A stretch of 64,000 nucleotides of DNA from Burkholderia sp. WSM2230. GTDB taxonomy: Bacteria; Pseudomonadota; Gammaproteobacteria; Burkholderiales; Burkholderiaceae. The stretch lies in NCBI RefSeq assembly GCF_000472445.1, contig NZ_AXAJ01000017.1, positions 57,033 to 121,032 of the forward strand, read 5' to 3'. The notes under the pieces are model-generated. The model had not been told where the DNA came from. It worked only from the letters and a program-made list of their open reading frames with translations, and searched no databases. The position numbers were made by a program, and so were the translations under genes. Shown here one piece after another: positions 7,911-15,260 of this stretch. Numbering within the stretch: position 1 is the first letter of the stretch; every line of letters starts with the position of its first letter.

Positions 7911-8813
7911 CTAATGGCTTTCGCGGCGTGTTCCCGTTAAGCATACCCAGCCTTCGTGTTCGCGCCATACGCCGATGTCGATCCAGCGCGCGTACACCTG
8001 CGCGACCTCGTCGGCCTGGCGCGCCAGAATGCCGGACAGCGCGATGCGACCGCCCGGCTTGACCTTCGACGAAAGCATCGAGGCCATCAGCTTGAGCGGA
8101 TTGGACAGGATATTGGCGACCACGATCTCGAACTGGCCTGCCGGACATTCGTCGGGCAAGCCGTAGGTGACCTCGGCGCGGTTGCGTTCGCTGTTGTGAC
8201 GCGCCGACTCGACCGCTTGCGGGTCGATGTCGATGCCGTACACCGGATCGGCGCCGCATTTTTTCGCGAGGATCGCGAGGATGCCGGAGCCGCAACCGTA
8301 GTCGAGCACCGACTGCCCGGGCTTCACCGATTGCTCGAGCCATTCCATGCAAAGACGCGTAGTCGGGTGGCTGCCCGTGCCGAAGGCCAGACCCGGATCG
8401 AGCTCCAGCACCAGCGCGTCCGGATCCGGCGCGTCGTGCCACGACGGCACCACCCAGATGCGCTCGCCAATCGGAATCGGATCGAATTGCGACTGCGTGA
8501 GCCGCACCCAGTCCTGCTCCTCGACGTCACGCACGGTGAAGCGCGGCGCCTCGTCGAGACCGATTTCATTCGACGCCGCAGCCAGCAGCACGGCCGGTTC
8601 GTGTTCCGGCGCGAGCAGCGCGATCACGCGCGAGCGCTGCCACGCCGTGCGCTCAGGCGTGAGACCGGGCTCGCCGAAAAGCGGCTGCTCGTCGGGCGTG
8701 TCGGCGTCCGCATCTTCAACCGATACGGACAACGCGCCCAACTCAAGCAGCGCGTCGGACAACTCCTCCGCGTGCTCGCGCGCCAGCTCGGCGACCAGTT
8801 CCCGGTAACTCAT
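7911..8813 (-). CDS. prmA: Ribosomal protein L11 methyltransferase
   Basis: SAM-dependent enzyme that trimethylates ribosomal protein L11 (RplK). The 300-residue length fits. The N-terminal half is the L11-recognition domain; the methyltransferase half has GTGSHPTT (~145), the SAM-binding VLDYGCGSGILAI (~169) and the catalytic-loop motif ANILSNPL (~234). It starts 3 bp after the accC stop codon, the conserved accB-accC-prmA arrangement, and is probably co-transcribed and translationally coupled. Confidence 0.96.
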   Translation of the reverse strand: MSYRELVAELAREHAEELSDALLELGALSVSVEDADADTPDEQPLFGEPGLTPERTAWQRSRVIALLAPEHEPAVLLAAASNEIGLDEAPRFTVRDVEEQDWVRLTQSQFDPIPIGERIWVVPSWHDAPDPDALVLELDPGLAFGTGSHPTTRLCMEWLEQSVKPGQSVLDYGCGSGILAILAKKCGADPVYGIDIDPQAVESARHNSERNRAEVTYGLPDECPAGQFEIVVANILSNPLKLMASMLSSKVKPGGRIALSGILARQADEVAQVYARWIDIGVWREHEGWVCLTGTRRESH

Positions 8814-8816
8814 GAC

Positions 8817-10184
8817 TTACGCTTCTTCCGGTGCGACCGCGAGTTTCGCGGCCAACCGGTTTTCGAGGTAGTGAATGCTCGTGCCGCCTTCGACGAACTT
8901 CGCATCCAGCATCAGTTCGCGATGCAACGGGATGTTCGTCTGAATGCCTTCCACGACCATTTCCGACAGCGCGATGCGCATCCGCTTGATGGCCTGCTCG
9001 CGCGTGGCGCCGTAGGCAATCAGCTTGCCGATCATCGAATCATAGTTCGGCGGCACGAAATAGCCATTGTAGGCATGCGAATCGACGCGGATACCGGGGC
9101 CGCCCGGCATGTGCCACGACGTCAACCGTCCCGGCGACGGAATGAACTTGAACGGATCTTCGGCGTTGATCCGGCATTCGATTGCGTGGCCCTTGAACAC
9201 GATGTCGCGCTGACGGTAGGCGAGCTTTTCGCCGGCCGCGATGCGGATCTGTTCCTGCACGATGTCGACGCCCGTAATCAGTTCGGTCACCGGGTGCTCG
9301 ACCTGCACGCGCGTGTTCATCTCGATGAAGTAGAACTCGCCGTTTTCGTACAGGAACTCGAACGTACCGGCGCCAAGATAGCCCATCTTCTTGCAGGCGT
9401 CCGCGCACCGGTCACCGATGCGGTCGATCAGACGGCGCGCGATACCCGGCGCCGGCGCTTCTTCGATCACCTTCTGGTGACGGCGCTGCATCGAACAGTC
9501 GCGCTCGCCGAGCCAGATCGCGTTCTTGAACGAATCCGAAAGCACCTGAATTTCGATGTGGCGCGGGTTCTCCAGGAATTTTTCCATGTAGACCTGCGGG
9601 TTGCCGAACGCACGGCCGGCTTCTTCGCGCGTCATGTTGACCGCGTTGACGAGTGCCGCTTCTGTGTGAACGACGCGCATGCCGCGGCCACCACCGCCGC
9701 CGGCCGCCTTGATGATGACCGGATAGCCGACCTGGCGCGCAATCTTCACGATCTCTTTCGGATCTTCCGGCAATGCGCCTTCAGAACCCGGCACGCAAGG
9801 CACGCCGGTCTTGATCATGGTTTGCTTGGCCGTGACCTTGTCGCCCATCATCCGGATGGTTTCCGGACGCGGACCGATGAAGGTGAAGCCGGATTGCTCG
9901 ACGCGCTCGGCGAAGTCGGCGTTCTCCGACAGGAAGCCGTAACCGGGGTGAATCGCCTCGGCGTCAGTGACCTCGGCCGCGCTGATCAGCGCGGGCATGT
10001 TCAGGTAGCTCAGATTCGAAGGCGCCGGGCCGATGCAGACGGCTTCGTCCGCGAGCTTCACGTACTTGGCTTCCTTGTCGGCTTCCGAATAGACGACGAC
10101 CGTCTTGACGCCGAGTTCGCGGCAGGCGCGCTGGATACGAAGCGCGATCTCGCCACGATTGGCAATGAGGATTTTTTCAAACAT
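8817..10184 (-). CDS. accC: Acetyl-CoA carboxylase, biotin carboxylase subunit
   Basis: Carboxylates the biotin on AccB using ATP and bicarbonate, the first half of malonyl-CoA synthesis. 455 residues with the ATP-grasp fold: glycine-rich ATP lid GGGGRGMR (~160-170), EMNTRVQVEHPVTE (~288), and FEFLYENGEFYFIE. I chose the ATG at 10184 (MFEKILIANRGEI), the universal start of this family; an in-frame ATG at 10202 would add six residues (MSRKPA) with no better ribosome-binding site. It lies 140 bp downstream of accB on the same strand. Confidence 0.97.
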   Translation of the reverse strand: MFEKILIANRGEIALRIQRACRELGVKTVVVYSEADKEAKYVKLADEAVCIGPAPSNLSYLNMPALISAAEVTDAEAIHPGYGFLSENADFAERVEQSGFTFIGPRPETIRMMGDKVTAKQTMIKTGVPCVPGSEGALPEDPKEIVKIARQVGYPVIIKAAGGGGGRGMRVVHTEAALVNAVNMTREEAGRAFGNPQVYMEKFLENPRHIEIQVLSDSFKNAIWLGERDCSMQRRHQKVIEEAPAPGIARRLIDRIGDRCADACKKMGYLGAGTFEFLYENGEFYFIEMNTRVQVEHPVTELITGVDIVQEQIRIAAGEKLAYRQRDIVFKGHAIECRINAEDPFKFIPSPGRLTSWHMPGGPGIRVDSHAYNGYFVPPNYDSMIGKLIAYGATREQAIKRMRIALSEMVVEGIQTNIPLHRELMLDAKFVEGGTSIHYLENRLAAKLAVAPEEA

Positions 10185-10324
10185 AGCGGGTTTTCGACTC
10201 ATCAGTGGGCGCCGGGTTGTTCACAACACCGGCTGCCTCAGAGGATCGGGCGCGCGCTCCGGGCAGCGGGGCGCGACGGGCGCATGGGACGGCATGCGCG
10301 CAGCAAGGCGCGGTGCGCGCCGCG

Positions 10325-10804
10325 TTAGCCGACCACGAACAGCGGCTGGCCGTATTCCACCGCCTGGCCGTTTTCGACGAGGATTTCCTTCACGACGCCG
10401 GACTTGTCCGACTCGATTTCGTTGAGCAGCTTCATGGCTTCGATAATGCAGATCGTCTGACCTTCCTTGACCGTATCGCCCACCTGAACGAACGGATCCG
10501 CGCCCGGCGACGGCGCGCGGTAGAAGGTGCCCACCATCGGCGAGGTCACCACGTGGCCTTGCGGAGCGGCTGCGGCCGGCGTGGCCGGCGCGCCTGCTGC
10601 CGGCGCTGCTGCCAGAGCTTCGCCACCGTTGCCCGGCGCCGCTTGCGCGAATTGCTGCGGCGCGTACGAGGCGGACGGTTGCACGTAAACCGGCGGCGCA
10701 TTCTTGACGATGCGGACCTTGCCCTCGCCCTCGGTCACTTCGAGTTCGGATATGCCCGACTCCGAGACGAGGTCGATCAGAGTTTTCAGTTTACGTAGAT
10801 CCAT
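10325..10804 (-). CDS. accB: Acetyl-CoA carboxylase biotin carboxyl carrier protein
   Basis: Carries biotin between the carboxylase (AccC) and the carboxyltransferase (AccAD). 159 residues: an N-terminal dimerisation segment MDLRKLKTLIDLV, a flexible Ala/Pro-rich linker (~50-85), and a C-terminal biotinyl domain. The biotinylation motif is EAMKLLNEIES with the target lysine at residue 125. It is followed by accC and preceded by aroQ (71 bp) on the same strand; in many proteobacteria aroQ-accB-accC form one operon. Confidence 0.97.
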   Translation of the reverse strand: MDLRKLKTLIDLVSESGISELEVTEGEGKVRIVKNAPPVYVQPSASYAPQQFAQAAPGNGGEALAAAPAAGAPATPAAAAPQGHVVTSPMVGTFYRAPSPGADPFVQVGDTVKEGQTICIIEAMKLLNEIESDKSGVVKEILVENGQAVEYGQPLFVVG

Positions 10805-10875
10805 CAGGAAGCCCCTTTCAATGCATGGAAGTGCCGGCGCGTGTGCGGCCGGCGCAAATTAGAAGTGTTGTTGAT

Positions 10876-11331
10876 TCAGACGCGCGACGAACCGGCTGCC
10901 AGCCGGTCGAGCGCGAACTCCAGTGCGTACAGATAGCCCTTCCAGCCGAGGCCGCAAATCACGCCCTCTGCCTGGTCGGAGAAATATGAGTGATGCCGGA
11001 ACGGTTCGCGGCGATGCACGTTCGACAGATGAATCTCGACGAACGGAATGCCGACGCCTGCCAGTGCGTCGCGGATCGCCACACTTGTATGGGTGTAGGC
11101 GGCCGGATTGATCAGAATGAAATCCGTCTTTTCCGCGCGCGCAGCCTGGATGCGGTCCACCAGTGCGCCTTCGTGGTTGCTCTGGAAGGACGCCAGTTCG
11201 ACACCGGCATCCGCTGCGCGGTCGGCGAGCGCCTGGTCGATCTGCGGCAGGGTCACGCGGCCGTAAACCTCCGGTTCCCGGGTGCCGAGAAGATTGAGGT
11301 TCGGGCCGTGCAGTACCAGCAGTCGCGTCAT
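10876..11331 (-). CDS. aroQ: Type II 3-dehydroquinate dehydratase
   Basis: Third step of the shikimate pathway, dehydrating 3-dehydroquinate to 3-dehydroshikimate. 151 residues, as usual for the dodecameric type II enzyme. Key parts are LVLHGPNLNLLGTREPEVYG with the catalytic Tyr23, the substrate loop NPAAYTHTSVAIRDAL (~75-90), the histidine motif EIHLSNVHRREPFR (~98-111), and the FRHHSYFS segment. A 194-bp gap upstream (11332-11525) is the likely promoter region for aroQ-accB-accC-prmA. aroE of the same pathway lies 6 kb away on the other strand. Confidence 0.97.
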   Translation of the reverse strand: MTRLLVLHGPNLNLLGTREPEVYGRVTLPQIDQALADRAADAGVELASFQSNHEGALVDRIQAARAEKTDFILINPAAYTHTSVAIRDALAGVGIPFVEIHLSNVHRREPFRHHSYFSDQAEGVICGLGWKGYLYALEFALDRLAAGSSRV

Positions 11332-11525
11332 GGTCGCTTCTTTTTCCGTGGAATTGGGCGCACTTTAGCGCTGATTAGAGAAACTTGTCTAGTTTCATGC
11401 GCGGACGCGGCGCGCGCCGCGCTGCTCAGGCGTCCGCGCTGCGCCCCAACTTCTGGCAAGTCCGGCCGATCTGCGCGCAATTCTGCACGTTTCATCGGCA
11501 AACATACGTGAAAAGATTGTGAAAT

Positions 11526-12107
11526 TTACAGCGCGTCGAGCGTCTGTTTCAGCGCCTTGGGGTCGATCTGGCCTAATTTTGTCGAGCGGACATTGCCCTT
11601 GGCGTCGATCACGACAGTGAACGGCAGCCCGCCAGCGGTATTGCCGAAGGCCCGCGCAAGGTCCGCGCCGCTAAAGCCTGTGACGTACACCGGGTAGGCG
11701 ACGGTCACTTTCTGCAAGAAACTCTGGACGTTTTTCTCGGAGTCCACGCCAAGTCCCACGAACTGGACTCCTTTGTTCCGGTACTCCCGCTGAAGTTGTG
11801 ACAGCGCCGGCATTTCCTCGACACACGGGGCGCACCATGAGGCCCAGAAGTTGACGACGATCGGCCGCCCTTTGAGCGCAGTTAGCGTTTGTGGCTTGCC
11901 GTTTGGAGATGTGAGCGGCGTTGACCACAGTTGAGCGACCGCGTTTTCGTTCGACGGCGGCTGCGACTGCGCCGCGCGAGCGACCTCGCTGACATCTTCG
12001 TTGCTACCAGCGCCGCGGTTGCTATTCAACCAGTGATTGGCAAAAACGCCGCTCCCCGCAGCGATCACGGCGACGACTGCGGCGATCAGGATCCGTCGGG
12101 TATTCAT
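11526..12107 (-). CDS. TlpA-like thioredoxin-fold disulfide reductase
   Basis: 193-residue membrane-anchored, periplasm-facing thioredoxin-like protein. An uncleaved signal anchor occupies residues ~5-25, followed by a Ser/Asn/Gln-rich linker. The thioredoxin fold carries the redox motif WCAPC (Cys92, Cys95) inside NFWASWCAPCVEEMP. A conserved cis-proline segment is visible in GGLPFTVVID. TlpA/ResA/CcmG relatives reduce periplasmic cysteines, for example in cytochrome c maturation; the partner here is unknown. It starts 9 bp after the upstream gene ends, so the two are probably co-transcribed. Confidence 0.88.
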   Translation of the reverse strand: MNTRRILIAAVVAVIAAGSGVFANHWLNSNRGAGSNEDVSEVARAAQSQPPSNENAVAQLWSTPLTSPNGKPQTLTALKGRPIVVNFWASWCAPCVEEMPALSQLQREYRNKGVQFVGLGVDSEKNVQSFLQKVTVAYPVYVTGFSGADLARAFGNTAGGLPFTVVIDAKGNVRSTKLGQIDPKALKQTLDAL

Positions 12108-12116
12108 GATGCGTGT

Positions 12117-12770
12117 CTAATTAGTGGAAGGTGCGACGCCGCTGCCGTCGAGCAGCGACTGAACCGCCTGCAGATTCGCGCGCGCGGTGCGTCCGCGGGC
12201 GTCCGCCTTGACAGCGCCGCGCAGGTCGTCCGATTCATACAGCGCGACGTGAACGCCGACGGGCTCCGAATCGCGGGCTTCGTTGGCCGGCCGCCACAGG
12301 AAGCTCAGCGTCTCCACGTACCCGCGTCCGGCGAAGTGACGCGTCTCCGAGACGTCGTACTGAATATTCGCGTTCAGAAAGTAAATGGCGACTTCTTTCG
12401 GGTTGTCGCAGAACACCTGCAAGTGAATGTCGGAATGTTCGCCGGCCGTGCCGCCGAGCACCGCACCCGTCAGATAGGGGTTGAATGGTGCGAGCCGCTC
12501 CATCCATTCGATTGCGATGCGACGCAGACGCCGCAGCAGCGCCGGCTGACTGTCGCCCTGAAAGAGCGACTGATACTCGCGGATTTCTTCCTCGATCTGA
12601 TCGTTATCGGGCAGCCATTCGCCGGCTACGCGGCTTTCTCCGACCACCTGGCGGGCCGCTTTGCGTTTGGCCGTCGCATAGTCGAGACCGTCTTCCGCGA
12701 TCAGGCGCGCGGCGGCAATTGCGATTTCCTCGCGCACGCGCTGCGGATCAAAATGTGATTTGCGAACCAT
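12117..12770 (-). CDS. Nucleotidyltransferase-like protein, conserved hypothetical
   Basis: 217-residue soluble protein. Residues ~95-115 (GAVLGGTAGEHSDIHLQVF) resemble the GS...DxD active-site signature of minimal nucleotidyltransferases, but the second Asp of DxD is replaced by His. Enzymatic activity is therefore doubtful from the sequence alone. The N-terminal ~80 residues are helical (EEIAIAAARLIAEDGLDYATAKRKAARQV), and LPDNDQIEEEIREYQSLF follows. It is first in a minus-strand unit with the TlpA-like gene and divergent from mpl. I know of no established function. Confidence 0.7.
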   Translation of the reverse strand: MVRKSHFDPQRVREEIAIAAARLIAEDGLDYATAKRKAARQVVGESRVAGEWLPDNDQIEEEIREYQSLFQGDSQPALLRRLRRIAIEWMERLAPFNPYLTGAVLGGTAGEHSDIHLQVFCDNPKEVAIYFLNANIQYDVSETRHFAGRGYVETLSFLWRPANEARDSEPVGVHVALYESDDLRGAVKADARGRTARANLQAVQSLLDGSGVAPSTN

Positions 12771-12854
12771 CCGTCCATCATACTAGAGATTGATGACAGC
12801 CCTTCCTGGCCGCCCGGAGCGGCTGCCGGCGCGCGCCGCGGCGGGCGGGTGCGC

Positions 12855-12883
12855 TTAGGTGTTCGGAAGGCGTCGGTTACAAT
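12855..12883 (+). promoter_or_regulatory. Putative sigma70 promoter for mpl
   Basis: TTAGGT (12855-12860), 17-bp spacer, TACAAT (12878-12883). The -10 is good and the -35 weak. It sits in the 269-bp divergent region and would give mpl a leader of about 150 nt. Confidence 0.4.
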
Positions 12884-13039
12884 AGCGTCCTTTGCGGGAA
12901 GCCGCTCCGGCTGCCCGCTCACCTCACATCCCTCACAGGAAAGCGCCGGCCGCCCGGGCTTTTCTGGGCCCCTCGGGGTCTGGCGGAACGCCAGGGGAGG
13001 GCCCTTCCAGGAAAAACGCCCGCGCGGCACGACAGGCTT

Positions 13040-14434
13040 ATGCACATCCACATCCTCGGTATCTGCGGCACGTTCATGGGCGGTCTCGCGGTCCTCGCGC
13101 GCGGCGCGGGCCACACGGTGACGGGCTGCGACGCCGGCGTCTATCCGCCCATGAGCACGCAGCTCGAGGCGCAAGGCATTCGCCTGATAGAGGGCTACGA
13201 CGCGGAACAACTGAACGGGCTGAACGCCGACCTGTTCGTGATCGGCAACGTGGTGTCGCGCGGTAATCCGCTGATGGAAGCCATTCTCGACCGCGGCCTG
13301 CCGTATGTGTCCGGTCCGCAATGGCTCGGCGAACATGTGCTGAACGGCAAGTGGGTGCTGGCGGTAGCCGGCACGCACGGCAAGACGACCACCAGTTCGA
13401 TGCTGACGTGGCTGCTGGAAGACGCCGGCCTGAATCCCGGCTTTCTGATCGGCGGCGTGCCGCTCAATTTCGGCGTCTCCGCGCGGCTCACGGATTCGAG
13501 CTTCTTCGTGATCGAAGCGGATGAGTACGACACCGCCTTCTTCGACAAGCGCTCGAAGTTCGTCCACTACCGGCCGAAAACCGCCGTTCTGAACAACCTC
13601 GAATTCGATCACGCGGACATCTTCCCGGATCTGGCCGCCATCGAGACGCAGTTTCATCACCTGATCCGCACGGTGCCGCGCATTGGGCGAGTGGTCACCA
13701 ATGGCCGCGAAGACGCGCTCGAGCGGGTGCTGACGCGTGGCTGCTGGAGCGAGGTGGAGCGCTTCGGCGTGCAGGGCGGCTGGCAAACGTTGCCCGCGGA
13801 AGACGGCGTCCCCGTCGACGAACGCTTTGCCGTGTATCACAACGCCGAGCGCGTGGGCGTGGTCGAGTGGCAAGTGCAGGGTGAACATAACCGCATGAAC
13901 GCGCTGGCCGCGATTGCTGCCGCGCGCCATGTCGGCGTGCCGCCGGCCCAGGCGGCCAGGTCGCTGGCGAGCTTTCGCAACGTAAAGCGGCGCATGGAAG
14001 TGCGCGGCAGCGTGGACGGCGTGACCGTGTACGACGACTTCGCGCACCATCCCACCGCGATCGAAACGACCGTGGCCGGCCTGCGCGCGCGCGTGGGCCG
14101 CGACAACACGCGCATTCTCGCTGTACTCGAGCCGCGTTCCAACACCATGAAGCTCGGCGTGATGAAGGCGCAGTTGCCCGCCAGTCTCGCCGACGCCGAC
14201 CTGGTATTCGGCTACGGCGCACCGAGCGGGCGCGACGCGCTTGGCTGGAACCTGGCGGAAGCCCTCGCGCCGCTCGGCGGCAAGGCGCAAGCCTTCGACA
14301 ATCTTGACGCGCTCGTCAAAGCCGTGGTTCACGCGGCGCGCCCCGGCGACCAGATTCTGGTGATGAGCAACGGCGGCTTTGGCGGCGTGCATCAGAAACT
14401 GCTCGACGCTCTGTCCTCGCGAGGCGCCACGTGA
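13040..14434 (+). CDS. mpl: UDP-N-acetylmuramate:L-alanyl-gamma-D-glutamyl-meso-diaminopimelate ligase
   Basis: Murein-recycling ligase that rejoins the tripeptide L-Ala-D-Glu-mesoDap to UDP-MurNAc in the cytoplasm. 464 residues with the Mur-ligase layout: an N-terminal Rossmann-like domain (MHIHILGICGTFMGGLA), a central ATPase domain with P-loop GTHGKTTTSSML (~110), the carbamylated-lysine region, and a C-terminal domain with YDDFAHHPTAI and RSNTMKLG. The HILGICGTFMGG start separates Mpl from MurC. The esterase gene overlaps its stop codon, indicating translational coupling. Confidence 0.96.
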   Translation: MHIHILGICGTFMGGLAVLARGAGHTVTGCDAGVYPPMSTQLEAQGIRLIEGYDAEQLNGLNADLFVIGNVVSRGNPLMEAILDRGLPYVSGPQWLGEHVLNGKWVLAVAGTHGKTTTSSMLTWLLEDAGLNPGFLIGGVPLNFGVSARLTDSSFFVIEADEYDTAFFDKRSKFVHYRPKTAVLNNLEFDHADIFPDLAAIETQFHHLIRTVPRIGRVVTNGREDALERVLTRGCWSEVERFGVQGGWQTLPAEDGVPVDERFAVYHNAERVGVVEWQVQGEHNRMNALAAIAAARHVGVPPAQAARSLASFRNVKRRMEVRGSVDGVTVYDDFAHHPTAIETTVAGLRARVGRDNTRILAVLEPRSNTMKLGVMKAQLPASLADADLVFGYGAPSGRDALGWNLAEALAPLGGKAQAFDNLDALVKAVVHAARPGDQILVMSNGGFGGVHQKLLDALSSRGAT

Positions 14435-15033
14435 TTCTTTATCTGCATGGTTTCCGTTCTTCGCCCAATTCTTTCAAGGCGCGCCTGCTGGCCACGCGGC
14501 TCGTGGAACTGGGCCGCAGCGACGAATGGTGCTGCCCGATGCTGCCGGTTTCGCCGTTTGAGACAGTCGCGCTCGCCGAGTCGCTGGTGGCCGCCGCCGG
14601 CACGACGCGCGTGACGGTGATAGGCAGTTCGCTCGGCGGCTACTTCGCGACTTATCTGGCGGAAAAGCACGGCTGGCCGGCGGTGCTGCTGAACCCCGCG
14701 GTGGTGCCGCAGCGCGACCTGAGCGCGTATCTCGGCGAGCAGCCGTTGTGGCACGGCGGCGGCAGCATCGTCGTGGAGCCGCATCATCTTGACGAATTGC
14801 GGGCGCTGAGCGTGACATCCATCACGCGTCCCGAACGTTATTATTTGCTGGCCGCGACCGGCGACGAAGTGCTCGACTACCGCGAAATGCTCGCGCACTA
14901 TCCTGGCGCGCGGACTACGCTGATCGAGGGCAGCGACCACGCGATCAGCGAGTTCGCCGACTATCTCGACGACGTGCTGGCTTTCTGCGACGCCGAGGAC
15001 ATCGAGCCGCCGGCGCCGCGCGAGGCTGCTTGA
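14431..15033 (+). CDS. YqiA/YcfP-family alpha/beta hydrolase (putative esterase)
   Basis: 200-residue alpha/beta hydrolase of the UPF0227/YqiA family. It starts with GTG overlapping the mpl stop (GTGA). The oxyanion strand motif is ILYLHGFRSSP, the nucleophile elbow is GSSLGGYFA (Ser ~69), and the catalytic histidine is expected in GSDHAISEF (~171). E. coli YqiA hydrolyses short-chain acyl esters; the physiological substrate is not known. It is soluble, with no signal peptide. Confidence 0.88.
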   Translation: MILYLHGFRSSPNSFKARLLATRLVELGRSDEWCCPMLPVSPFETVALAESLVAAAGTTRVTVIGSSLGGYFATYLAEKHGWPAVLLNPAVVPQRDLSAYLGEQPLWHGGGSIVVEPHHLDELRALSVTSITRPERYYLLAATGDEVLDYREMLAHYPGARTTLIEGSDHAISEFADYLDDVLAFCDAEDIEPPAPREAA

Positions 15034-15260
15034 ACGCCGGTGGAGCCGCAGCCGCAACACGAGCGGCGCGGATAGTCCGCGCAGACAACCGGCCACATGG
15101 CCGGCGCGGTCCCGAAACAGGCAGTCCGACAGCGGCACTCAAAGCGCCGCGAGTCATCAGATTCATGCCGCATGCGCGCGTCGCGCGCGGCGGATCCATC
15201 ATCACGAACACGTTGCCGTGCCGCGCACGCCGGCGGATGCAAGTCAGACGAGAGTATTGA

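Noticed and set aside
15034..15260. 76-codon frame between the esterase and RNB genes
   Set aside because: Arg/Ala-rich and without motif. It ends exactly before the RNB GTG, which can occur by chance, and has no ribosome-binding site.
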